Below are positions 53,201 through 63,110 of a stretch of DNA of 64,000 nt, one piece after another (the stretch's first letter is position 1; each line of letters begins with the position of its first letter). Origin of the DNA: Leptodactylus fallax (Eukaryota > Chordata > Amphibia > Anura > Leptodactylidae); assembly GCA_947044405.1 (NCBI GenBank), contig CAMRHE010000206.1, positions 620,001-684,000 of the forward strand, written 5' to 3'. The notes under the pieces are model-generated. The model saw nothing but the letters and a program-made list of their open reading frames with translations, was not told where the DNA came from and ran no database searches. The translations under genes were made by a program, and so were the position numbers.

Positions 53201-56200
53201 CCACACATTACAGAAAAATATGTGCGTCAGAGTCTCCGTAAGAGACTCCGTCGCAGATTCCACCAAAAATCGGTGGAGAGAAAAGTCCTACACAGAGAAC
53301 TTTTCTCTCCGCTGGTTTCAGTATAAGACCTGCGGAAACCCCCAGACACCCGTGGTTCTCCACAGGTAACCTCTGTTTTAGCAGGCGGGCTCTCCGTCGT
53401 TCAGGTCACATGGTGGATACAAATGACTCAGAGCATGGCGCAAATGTGAATCTAGCCTAAGAGGCTTCATGTATAGACAAAATTAGACTTAGAGTAATAA
53501 ATGAATATTCAGTTCAACAAATAGGTGAGACGATCCTGCTTGAAAGAACCTATAGCTAGTTTTTTCTAAAGCATACAGTGCCTTGCAAAAGTATTCATAC
53601 CCCTTTTTGTCACCTTACAACCACAAACTTAAATGTATTTTATTGAGATTCTAAGTGATAGACCAACACAAAGTAGCAGATAATTGTGAAGTGGAATGAA
53701 AATGATACTTGGTTTTCAAAATTTTAATTAAATAAAAATCTGAAAAGTGTGATGTGAAAAAGTATTCAGTCCCCTGATACTCTGATGTTAGAAAACACTA
53801 GTGAACAAAAAGCATCACGAAGACCAAAGAACTCACCAGACAGGTCAGAGATAAAGTGGTGGAGAAGTTTAAAGCAGGGTTAGGTTATAAAAACATATCC
53901 CAAGCATTGAGCATCCCAAGGAGCACTGTTTAATCCATCATCCAAAAATGGAAAAAGTATCCTACAACTGCAAATCTACCAAGACATGGCAGTCCACCTA
54001 AACTGACAGATCGAGCAAGGAGAGCACTGGTCAGAGAAGCAGCCAAGAGGCCCATGGTCACTCTGGAGGAGCTGCAGAAATCCACAGCTCAGGTGAGAGA
54101 ATATGTTCATAGGACAACTATAAGTTGTGCACTCCATATATCTGGCCTTTATGGAAGAGTGGTAAGAAGAAAACCATTGTTGAAAGAAAAACATAAGAAG
54201 TGTCGTTTGCAGTTTGCCACAAGCCATATAGGAGACACAGCAAACATGTGGAAGAGGGTGCTCTGGTCAGATGAGACCAAAGTTGAACTGTTTGGCCTAA
54301 ATGCAAAGCGCTATGTGTGGTGGAAAAGTAACACTGCTCATCACCCTGAACACACCGTCCCCATTGTGACACATGGAGGTGGCAGCATCATGCTGTGGGG
54401 AGGCTTTTCTTCAGCAGGGACAGGGAAGCTGCTCAGAGTTGATGGGGAGATGGATGGAGCTAAATACAGGGCAATCCTGGAAGAAAACCTGTTGGAGACT
54501 GGGAAGGAGATTCACCTTCCAGCAAGACAATGGCCCTCAACATACAGACAGAGCTACAGTGGAATGGTTTAGAGCAAAGAATATTCATGTGTTAGAATGG
54601 CCCAATCAAAGTCCAGATCTAAATCCCATTGAGCATTTGTGGCAAGACATGAAATATGCTCTTCACAGACGCTCTCCATCCAATCTGGCTGAGCTTCAGC
54701 TATTTTGCAAAGAAGAATGGGCAAAAATCTCAGTCTCTAGATGTGCAAAGCTGGTAGAGACATACCCCAAAAGACTTGCAGCTGTAATTGCAGCGAAAGG
54801 TGTCTCTACAAAGTACTGATATAGGGGGACTGAATACTTTTGCACGTCACACTTTTCAGATTTTTATTTAATTAACATTTTGAAAACCATGTATCATTTT
54901 CCTTCCAATTCACAATTATCTGCTACGTTGTGTTGGTCTATCACTTAAAATCTCAATAAAATACATTTAAGTTTGTGGTTTTAAGGTGACAAAATATGAA
55001 AAAGTTCAAGGGGCATGTATACTTTTGCAAGCCACTGTACATACAGTTCACAGATAATAAAAAATAACAATCTGCTGAGGATAAAGGACATTGTCTGACC
55101 TGTCAAGGTGCCACTAAACCTCCAGAAACACAATACACTTATCACCTGTTCTGTAAACTTTGTACCTGAAGACAATTGTGATTGTTCTCCCGCTGACATT
55201 ATTACACTTGAGACATTCTTTCTGTCACTGAGCCCTGTACAATATAAGGTTATTATCCAATTTCTATTGTTATTTTATTCCATTACACACATGTGCCACA
55301 GTATAGTCAATGGCAGCTAAACTTGTCACAGAACATTTAGTGATTTTACGTCACTTTGAACCAGAGAAACCAAAGAACTTGAAGCTCCTTGACTTTAAGG
55401 CACAATGTGCCATTTATAATGTCATTGTTTTTTAATATGTGACTCCAGTTACTTGATGGTATATATAACCAAGGTCTATACAGCACTACCAAAGCTATGC
55501 CTATCAACAAATGGTGTTAAACCAAAACATATTGAAAGCGAAAAACAAATAAAACTTTATTGAAAAACAGTCATAAAACAAATCAAAAAGCAGAAGAACA
55601 GTGCACAGCGGCATCAAAACACACACGCAATATTTCACAAGATGTCAGGTCCAATTAATATACAGATGGTAAATATTTGTATTGCATATTATAAAACTAT
55701 TGAATGTATATTAATTGGACTTGACATCTTGTGCAATACCTTCATGTGTTTTTTGGTGGTGCACTATTCTGCCACTTTTTAGAAGCATTTTTCTTTAAAA
55801 ATTTTCTTACTTTTAATATGTTTCGAGTCTTGCACCATCTGTTGATATGTGTTGATAAGGTCCATCGGCAGCAGGGTCTGGGTGCAAAAAGTTACCTTTA
55901 CACCCCACATTTAATAAAATAAACCTTTTAATGGGCAGCACGGTGGCTCAGTGGTTAGCACTGCAGCGCTGGAGTCCTGGGTTTGAATCCTGCCAAGGAC
56001 AACATCTGCAAGGAGTTTGTATGGTTTCCTCCGGGTACTCCGGTTTCCTCCCACACTCCAAAGACATACTGATAGGGAATGTCGATTGTGAGCCCTATAT
56101 GAGACAGTGACTGTCAATGTCTGTAAAGCGCTGCGGAATATGATGGTGCTATATAAGTAAGCATAATAAAGGGAATGTGTCACCAGAAAATTACCTATAT

Positions 56201-57225
56201 TTTAAAATGTTTTTTTTTTTTTTAATATAATTTTTTTCCCCCATGTCATTATCTATATTAAAAAAAAAAAGATAAATCCTGTAATTTTCACTCTGGTCTT
56301 TCACTCTGGGTTTACTATGCAACAATCACTTCATTTACATTACAGAAAGTATAACAATAGAAGATAACACTTTATATAGATAACACATTTGCATCCACTA
56401 CTGACAATAGATGATGTCACTTTTTATCTACTCCCTCTCTCTACACAGAGCATGCCTACAAAAACTCATAGACCTCAATAAGTCGGGTCCAGATTACTGC
56501 TTCCTATGGCCATGACTATGTATATATCACTAAATGCTGTTAACAGAGCAGAGGAGAAGCTCAGACAAGACGGCAGCCCCCAAAATCATGTACAGAAAAT
56601 AGTAGAATACAAATTCTACAAATAGAAAATAAAAATAGATTAGAAAAAAGTGATATATTTCACGAACTGGTTTAAAATAATAATTTTAAAAAATTTCGAT
56701 ACTTTCGATTTTTTAGCTCTAGGTAAAGAAATAAAGTGGAAACCCAATCTGCTTAAGAAGCCGTTACCCACAGAAAAATGGGAACCCCATAGACTATAAT
56801 AGGGTCCGCTGGGTTTCCACCCGAAAGATGCGGAGAGAAAAGTTCTGCTTTGGGGAACAGAATCTCAACGCGCTCACCAAGCGCAGATGCGAGCCCAGCC
56901 TTATTCATGTATATGGAGCTATGTTGCAATTTTGGTATAACTAGCCCAACAAGCAGTCGGACTCAGACCACCACCAAGTAATGGCATATTTTTTTTGCTT
57001 CTACTTTAGTTAATTTTTCCCCTATTATACCTAAAACAAGTACTAAAACTATTACTCCACCTACTCCTTATCCATCTAATCAATATGTCATCAATATAGT
57101 TTATATGATATGTTGGAAAATTGTATAAAGAAATGTATTTACTACTTTTTCTTTTTTTACAGCTTATGTAGCAGAACTTGTGGTTTCTGATATTGATGAT
57201 CAATACATATATAATCAGCGTTCTG
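50167..57225 (+). CDS. Secreted-protein gene, 5' end (possible second mucin)
   Basis: Two exons (50167-50227 and 57163-57225) joined across a 6935-bp intron in phase 1 give a signal peptide followed by a short acidic and tyrosine-rich stretch. It has the orientation of the upstream mucin and starts 25.7 kb after its stop. In vertebrates MUC2, MUC5AC and MUC5B lie in tandem in one orientation, so a second gel-forming mucin is the natural guess. The first D-domain exons are not in the remaining 6.8 kb, so the identity rests on context only. Confidence 0.6.
51546..51800. repeat. R1 repeat copy
   Basis: TAGGCTCACACTAGTGTTTGG, AGTGGTTACAAGC, CCCTATACACTATAATGG, AATCTGCGGCGGAGTCTC, GATGCGAACCTAACC. 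Confidence 0.7.
52060..52470. repeat. Degenerate ~25-bp tandem array
   Basis: Variants of GGTGGTATTATTCAGTCACTGTAT recur about fifteen times with drift in period. Confidence 0.85.
52578..52635. repeat. 29-bp perfect tandem duplication
   Basis: GGCAATGAGTGTACAGGCAT and the next nine bases occur twice with no mismatch. Confidence 0.95.
52783..53048. repeat. R2 repeat copy, near complete
   Basis: Ends are CTAAGACCCCACATAG and CATGGGGCTTCAGCCTAA, inverted. The interior includes GGACTTTCTGCCCTTATTTTA. Confidence 0.75.
53195..53460. repeat. R1 repeat copy, minus orientation
   Basis: GAGAGAAAAGTCC, TTTTCTCTCCGCTGGTTTC, ACAGGTAACCTCTG, GCAGGCGGGCTCTCCGTCG and GTGAATCTAGCCTAAG mirror the copy at 1302-1535. 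Confidence 0.78.
53576..55037 (+). mobile_element. Tc1/mariner element, 1462 bp
   Basis: Ends CAGTGCCTTGCAAAAGTATT and AGTATACTTTTGCAAGCCACTG (internal ATAC-type variants) lie between TA dinucleotides. Inverted repeats of about 190 bp include CCAACACAAAGTAGCAGATA. Both ends are intact. Confidence 0.94.
53820..54819 (+). pseudogene. Tc1 transposase, inactivated
   Basis: Pieces in several frames: LKQG near the start, then MWKRVLWSDETKVELFG (first Asp), HGGGSIMLWGGF, FTFQQDNGPQHTDRA (second Asp) and SPDLNPIEHLWQDM (Glu), ending KGVSTKY before TGA at 54817-54819. The catalytic triad is visible, but a frameshift near 54505 splits the protein and the N-terminal HTH has stops. Confidence 0.9.
55617..55751. 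repeat. Foldback hairpin, ~47-bp arms
   Basis: CACAAGATGTCAGGTCCAAT and TAATATACA on the left are complementary, with few mismatches, to TGTATATTA and ATTGGACTTGACATCTTGTG on the right. The loop is about 41 bases. Confidence 0.88.
55933..56168 (+). mobile_element. V-SINE-type element, full length
   Basis: Its tRNA-derived head is GGGCAGCACGGTGGCTCAGT and GGTTAGCACTGC (A-box-like), with a B-box-like GGGTTTGAATCC, the conserved central TTTCCTCCGGGTACTCCGG, and a tail GGTGCTATATAAGTAAGC-ATAATAAA. The tail resembles the end of the L2 LINE at 44640-44690 (GGTGCTATATAAATAA), as expected for a SINE mobilised by an L2 partner. Confidence 0.88.
56169..56721. other. Intronic, T- and A-rich
   Basis: AAAGGGAATGTGTCACCAG at its start is a dispersed repeat end. 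Nothing else was recognised. Confidence 0.5.
56722..56905. repeat. R1 repeat copy
   Basis: GGAAACCCAATCTGCTTAAG, CCCCATAGACTATAATAGGG, GGGTTTCCACCCGAAAGATG, CGGAGAGAAAAGTTCTGC. Confidence 0.75.
57163..57225 (+). CDS. Second gene exon 2
   Basis: A T-rich tract ends in TTTTACAG before 57163 and the donor GTAATT follows 57225. In phase 1 it gives AYVAELVVSDIDDQYIYNQ and RS, leaving in phase 1. The open frame, symmetrical phases and strong acceptor support it. There is no domain to recognise. Confidence 0.6.
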
Positions 57226-58780
57226 GTAATTATGTAATTTTTTTTTTTTTTACAATATATGCATCAATAACATTTTACCATGTCATAGACAGTTATTTCA
57301 TTTTGGAAATATAACTTCATTGGAAATAATATATTGTATATTTCAGGAATTGTAAGACATTTTTTCACTCCCTTATGAGTATTTTAATGTCCGGAACATT
57401 CCTTTCAGATTAATGATAGTAAAAAATATACCTGCCTTTCCCTTACCAAAGAAAAATGTATTAAACGTGGTACAACTACAATTTTGTCCTTGGGTGGTGA
57501 TGTCACATCGCCTTTCAGAACAGAAAAACTGCCCAATCTTTATCTCCACCGATATCCTTCATTCCCCATACATATTAGATGGTTGGTTGGCCCTGCTGAA
57601 ATTGGTGGGTTTGGTCAACATTTATCTATGTATATAGGCAGGTAATCTTATATTTTTAGTAACTATTCCTTCTACTTGTGTCTGCACATTTATTTCTCTA
57701 TGAGTACAAAAATGGTCTCTTTCTGGTGTAATGTAAGATTTCTTATCTGAGGTTTAAGAAAGCCAGAAGTTCCCCCCATAACTAATGCCATTAACTGGAG
57801 TAATAAGCTGCAACTGTATACCTCTTCTCCCTATTTTCTATTTGCTGATTTAGATTAGGACTGCTTTGTGGGGAATGTGCTTTCCATCAAACTTTCTTGA
57901 GATGAACTGCAGGTTACATGATACAGATTACACATGCCTATATAAAAGTCTGTGGTTAGGAGAGGGGGAAAGGAACAAGCAGTAGCAGGGAGATACACAG
58001 ATTCAGGCCCGTTGCAGATGACCGTGCTGTGGTTCAGTGTGCTATCTATGTATTTCATGGAGAGCACACTGACCTATTCTTTTCTATGGGCCCATATACA
58101 CGACCGTGATTTTCACGGTCCCGTGTACGGGCCGACAGTCATTTAATCAAAGGAGAAGCGGAAGCATGGCCCTTGCACAGGCAGAACACGGGGACATCCC
58201 TGTGTGCAGCCCATGCTTTTAAATTATGGCAGGCCAGTTGCAGCAGGGTTGTCTGCAACCGGCCTAAGTCTGATGCTGAAGCTAAATAGGATCTTCATAT
58301 CACAACCAAAGCTCTTTTCTCGTGTTAAAAAAGGTCAGTATTTCTCCATATACAATTATGAAAAAAAGTATACCTTCTTTGAATTTTACAGTTTTAAGCA
58401 TCAATATATAATAAAATAAAAACATCTTTTCCTTAGAAGGCCTTAAAATTAGGTAATTACAATCTCAGGTGCACAATAACACAACAGATTCCACCATTTC
58501 ATTATTTATTCAACAAAATTTAAGCCAAAATTGAAAAAGCCATGTGTAAAAAGCTAAGTCCATAATACACTAAATACTTCTGTATTGTAGTGCATTACAC
58601 TATCCAGTTTAAAGGGAGTCTATCACATCCCCAAACCATTTAAACTGCCCCTACAGTGATATAAATCCCATAACACTGATAAATATCATACCTTTTTATT
58701 GATTGAGACTGTTGTGGATGCCGAGAAAATGAACTTTTATCCATTATGCAAATTAAGCACACAGAGCACAGGGGGTGTTC
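57226..58780 (+). other. Second gene intron 2 (within window), no exon seen
   Basis: No splice-flanked exon with mucin motifs was found. An AAAGGGAGTCTATCACATCC repeat start lies at 58612. Confidence 0.5.
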
Positions 58781-59412
58781 CAGTGTCGTAACTAGGAATG
58801 GCTGGTCCCCAAGGCGAACATTTGACATGGGCCTCCCCCCTGAACCACCGCCCCCAACCCCCCAGACTGCCCCCTCCAACCCCACCCGCACAAACCGCAT
58901 TCCTGCGCACACTATTATGCACCATAGTGGCCCCTGCACACAGTATTATGCCCCATAGTGGCCCCCGCACACAGTATTATGCCCCATAGAACCCAGAGTA
59001 TAATGATCGGAGACCCAGGGGAGGATACAAACTTAAAAAACAATGCTACTTACCTTTTCCTGGCTCCATTGCACTTCGGTGCGCTACTTCGGCCATCTTC
59101 AAAGTTGGACCAGATCTCGCATGAGCCAGGCCGGCATCACCACGCATAATGACGTCGGCTGATGTCTGGGGCGTCACCAAACAGGCTCAAAGCCTCCGGA
59201 GCGCGGGAGAGGTAAGTAACGTTGTTTTTTATGTTTCCTCACCTCCCCTGGGCCCCCGATCGTTATACTCAGGGGTCTGAAAAGAACCCAGATTATAATG
59301 ATAGCAGTGTTTGTGAGGTTCGTGGTAGTGGCTGCCACAGGGCTCTGGGCCCCTTAATGTCCCAGGCCCTGTGGCAGCCGCTACCGCTGCTACCCTGTTA
59401 TTTACGCCCCTT
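58781..59412. mobile_element. hAT non-autonomous element with perfect 8-bp TSD
   Basis: GGGTGTTC at 58773-58780 and 59413-59420 flank the element. It starts CAGTGTCGTAACTAGG, ends near ATTTACGCCCCTT, and carries 2-3 copies of a 30-bp unit (GCACACAGTATTATGCCCCA-TAGTGGCCCC) at 58909-58990. Same family as 13317-14536 and 42375-42750. Confidence 0.82.
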
Positions 59413-60037
59413 GGGTGTTCCCTTTAGGTTTCCTGAGCACTGCTCTAGCTGATGAATCCATTCCTCTTTTCATGTTTGTGCTGTCCCTGTACAGTGAAAG
59501 CTGATCTGAGGTCATCACCACCTCAGCGGGATCTCACTCATGCTCAGTGCGTTATTACAGTCCTCCTTGGATAAATCTTGTGCATCCTGCTCAGCCTGCC
59601 CTGCGCCCGGAAGAGAAGAGGATTCACGGGGAAGACTGTAAACAGGAGCAACTTCTCCCATCCCCAGTTTAAGGAGAAATTTTGGTGATGAACATTTATT
59701 TTTCCAGCACAATGGCTAAGTGGCATGGTGAACACAAAAATTTAAATTTTGGATCCATGTCAAGGAAACTCCCCAGATCTCAATCCCACTGCGAACCTCA
59801 ATCAATCCTCAAAAACCAGGTGGACAAACAAAAACACAGAAATAGTGATAAACACCCCATGGACTCAATAGGCAAGAATGGGTTGTCATCAGTCAGGATT
59901 TGGATAAGGATCTGTCAGCGCAAACACATAAGTTTAAAAATGTATGAAAGGCTTAAAATTGTACATCTGACTAAAAGATCTAAAACACCAGAGCAGCAAA
60001 CTTTTTGAAAACCAAAACTTTTGGCCAGGATTGTCTG

Positions 60038-60079
<42 letters not shown>

Positions 60080-60120
60080 CATCCATCCATCTATCTATTG
60101 GCACTATCTATCTCTCTTTT
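59413..60120. other. Intronic, no gene; CTAT microsatellite
   Basis: Contains (CTAT)n at 60036-60098. Nothing else was recognised. Confidence 0.55.
60036..60098. repeat. (CTAT)n microsatellite
   Basis: About 14 CTAT/CCAT units. Confidence 0.97.
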
Positions 60121-60425
60121 TTAAAGAAGATCTGTCACCAAGTATAAAATGCTAAATGACTTACCTCATTTGATTGTTGCTGTACCCCTGAACAATTTTG
60201 CATTTTTAAATTCATCCACGTATGGCCCTGGAAGGTTGTGTAAAATTTGGCTCTTGTTCTCCAAGTGGGAGGTAACCTTTTTTTTTTTCTCAGAGGGGAG
60301 TAAGAGAAAAAAAAATTTCCTATAATCTATCAGGGGCCATATCTATTCTGTAATTACACAAATTGGCCTGGGGCACAACAGCAATCAAATGAGTACATCA
60401 TTAAGCATTTTGTACAGATTTTCAT
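60121..60425. repeat. Foldback MITE (TCTGTCACCAAG end)
   Basis: AAATGCTAAATGACTTACCT, CATTTGATTGTTGCTGTACC at 60146-60185 pair with GGGCACAACAGCAATCAAAT and GAGTACATCATTAAGCATTT (60371-60410). Confidence 0.75.
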
Positions 60426-60816
60426 TGATGTACAATTTGTCTTAAAAGCAGATAGCACAGAACAGAACAGGAGGGTCAGGTTGTTCCTTTGTTCCAGTTC
60501 TTTGTGACAAATCAGCCATGCAGCAAGCATACAAAAGTATAAGACTACAATTATACTAGAAAAAAATCTAAAGGTGACATTATTCTATGCTTGAACAGAC
60601 TAGTCCTGATTCTTGCATGATAGCTTTAATTTCTTCTTTAATTCAATTTTCTACAAAATTACTGCCAAAAAACTAAATTTGTTTTCTAGTTTAGTGTATT
60701 TTTACATGCAGAAGATTTGCTGTAGAAATTTGTTAGACTGAAAAATTCTATTAGGGTATAAGGTTGGTAAACTGCAAGTGACATGCACGTGCCCTTTACA
60801 AAATTGTCCTGTTTTG

Positions 60817-62036
60817 TTTAAAGAGGATATTTCACCACCTCCATCAATTCTAGTTCTTAGCATATGTTAATAGGTGCATCTTCCCTGATTCCAGCACAGT
60901 TGGTATTTTCTCTCTAGCCTCCACAATTCCCGAGCTACAAGGGCAGTTAGTTTTGGTGCCTGATGTGCTATTTAAGCTCTGTAATGTCAGAAGGGCAGTG
61001 TCAGACAGGGGGCGTGATTCAGAGCTCCAATCAGAGGCAGCCAGTGTCAGAGCTCAGAATCACACCCCTTGCCTACTCCTTTCTGACGCCCTCCTGAAAT
61101 TACAGAGCCTCAATAGCATATCAGGCACCAAAACTAACAGCATTGATTACTCAGGAACTGTGGGAGCTAGAGAAAAAAATTCCAACTGTGCCAGAATCAG
61201 TGGAGCATCAGCTATTAAAGGGGTTGTCCAGGATAAATAGAAATCCCTACACCCTCCCTCCTCCTACTTTCTAAATAACATAATTAATAAAAAAATGTAT
61301 ATTTATCCATATGCCTGGGTATGACATTTTCTGATTATCCGGTGACGATCCGTTTCCCCATTTCCAGAAACAGATAATCACTACTATTACCCCCCCCCCC
61401 CCGTCCCCGTCCACTCCATCATAATTACCTTCTAGGCTTCTTCCTGCGAGACAGCTCTTTTCTGACAGCTTCCGCTTCTCCCAGCGCTGCTCTGCACACT
61501 GCTGCCGATAATCCACCTCTACTGCGCAGCTCCCATGCATGTGCAGTAGAGGTGGATTATCGCTGCAGAGAACAGAGCAGCACTGCGAAAAGAGCACGCA
61601 CCTGCAGTATCAGTAAAGAAGGAGGGGCCGACCCAAGGAAGAAGCCATAGAAGGAAGAGAGGTAACTATATAATGGGGTCGGGGGTTGGTCTGAGTAGGT
61701 AAGGAAGGGCTAGTAGTGGGCGGAATAACTAGAGAGACAGGGAGGGCATGTACGGGAGGGAGGGAGAGAGGAAAGAGGGGGAGAGTAAAGTGAGAGGGCT
61801 TAGTGTGGAAGTTACATATCAGGAAGCTCAACCATGTAAACAAATGTAGAAGATACCAGGAGCTCCCAGAGACACCCAGAAATCACTCAAAACACGGCTA
61901 AAGGTATATGGGTGCATTTATTAACCCATTAATAGCACTAACATACATTCTTTAAAAAAGCATTTTTTACATGGAAAACCCCTTTAATTGGTGTAAAGAG
62001 CTGGATTTGTTGGAGATGGTGAAAGGTCCTCTTTAA
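60817..62036. mobile_element. Foldback MITE interrupted by a nested element
   Basis: Left part 60817-61214 and right end 61988-62036 (GGAGATGGTGAAAGGTCCTC) belong to the same family as 24813-25140 and 5238-5520. Arms TTCTCTCTAGCCTCCACA and TGTGGGAGCTAGAGAAA are inverted. The right terminus is separated by the insertion listed next. Confidence 0.8.
61219..61983. mobile_element. TTAA-flanked element nested in the foldback MITE
   Basis: Starts AGGGGTTGTCCAGG, ends GGAAAACCCCT, with TTAA at 61215-61218 and 61984-61987. A central hairpin at 61507-61561 has arms GATAATCCACCTCTACTGC and its complement. 765 bp with no transposase. Confidence 0.85.
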
Positions 62037-62394
62037 CACTGTTTGTTGCCATTCCAATGTCAGTTGATGACACCCAGAACAGTATTTAAGGATGTCATGC
62101 TGCAGATGGTGGAGGTCTCGTTGAGAAGAAACCATTATCTGGGGCTCCGGGCTGACTTGACTGTGGATGTTGCAGCACTTAAAGCATTCACAGCTCAGCA
62201 AATTGTTGCAGAGATGGGAATAACTGGTTCCAGTCCTAACCCATAATGCTGGGAGTGCTGCAGTATGATATTCCCATAACTACCATAAAGAGCATGGGCG
62301 CTACAGAAACAACATTGCACAGCTGAACTATATTGTTAGCTCACAGCAATCAAAGTGTTACACATCCATCTACACAACATGGCACCTCAGTCTC
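62037..62394. other. Intronic spacer between MITEs
   Basis: A 67-codon open frame at 62043-62246 has no recognised domain or splice support. Confidence 0.5.
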
Positions 62395-62398
62395 TTAA

Positions 62399-63106
62399 AG
62401 AGGTTGTCTGGAATAAAATGGAATTCTTACACTAATCTAAACACCCTCCCCCTGCCTACTTTCTAAATGACATACTTTAGCAAAAATGTATAGTTACCCA
62501 TATCCCTGGGGCGGTCATGTGACCGTCCCAGTCACATTTTCTGATTATCCTGTTATGTCACCTATACTACCCCCCCCCCCCCCCATCATACTTAAGTGTC
62601 TTCCTCTCCAGGCTTCCCTTCTGGGAAGGCTCATCCTCTTCTTTCACTCTGCCAGCGCGTGCACAGGATGGAGCTGCCTCAGGACGCCTGCGCAGTAGAG
62701 ATGGAGTGCCATCTCTATTGCGCAGGCTTCGGAGGCACCTCTGGCCTGCGTATGAACCTGCAGAGTCAAAGAAGAGGAGAGCCATCCCGAAGAAGGAAGT
62801 CTGGAAGGAAGACAGGCAAATATGATGGGGTGGGGGGGCTGAGTTAGTTGGGAAGGGCTAGTAGAGGGCGGGATAGCTAGGGAGACAGGGAGGGGGTGTT
62901 AGAGAGGAAGGGGGGAGTGAGAGGAAGGTAGTGTGATTCAGCATACAACTACCATGATGCATTGCATTAGCTAAGACAACAGGAAGCTACCCATGTAAAC
63001 AAATTCAGAAGATTCCAGGAGCTCCCAGAGAATCCCAGAAATCATTCAAAACACTGCTAAAGGTATATGGGTATTTTAAAAAAGATTTTTTGCCCAGAAA
63101 ACCCCT
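62399..63106. mobile_element. Second TTAA-flanked element of the same family
   Basis: Starts AGAGGTTGTCTGG, ends GAAAACCCCT, with TTAA at 62395-62398 and 63107-63110. It shares with the nested copy TACTTTCTAAATGACATA-type, TTTTCTGATTATCC, a C run, AGGAGCTCCCAGAG and GCTAAAGGTATATGGGT. Its centre is a hairpin CCTGCGCAGTAGAGATGG with its complement. Confidence 0.85.
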
Positions 63107-63110
63107 TTAA

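Larger units (their letters stand above)
50228..57162 (+). other. Second gene, intron 1 (repeat-rich)
   Basis: Holds two R1 copies plus a third near its 3' end, an R2 copy, a degenerate minisatellite, a 29-bp duplication, a Tc1 element, a foldback and a V-SINE, each listed separately. 50240-51540 has no recognised element. Confidence 0.6.

Noticed and set aside
55835..55875. CTGTTGATATG...GATAAGG stretch considered as another hammerhead
   Set aside because: No GAAA in place and no stem II; the core does not fit.
62043..62246. 67-codon open frame with a plausible-looking sequence, considered as an exon of the second gene
   Set aside because: No acceptor/donor pair in the needed phase and no similarity to mucin D-domain motifs that I can see.
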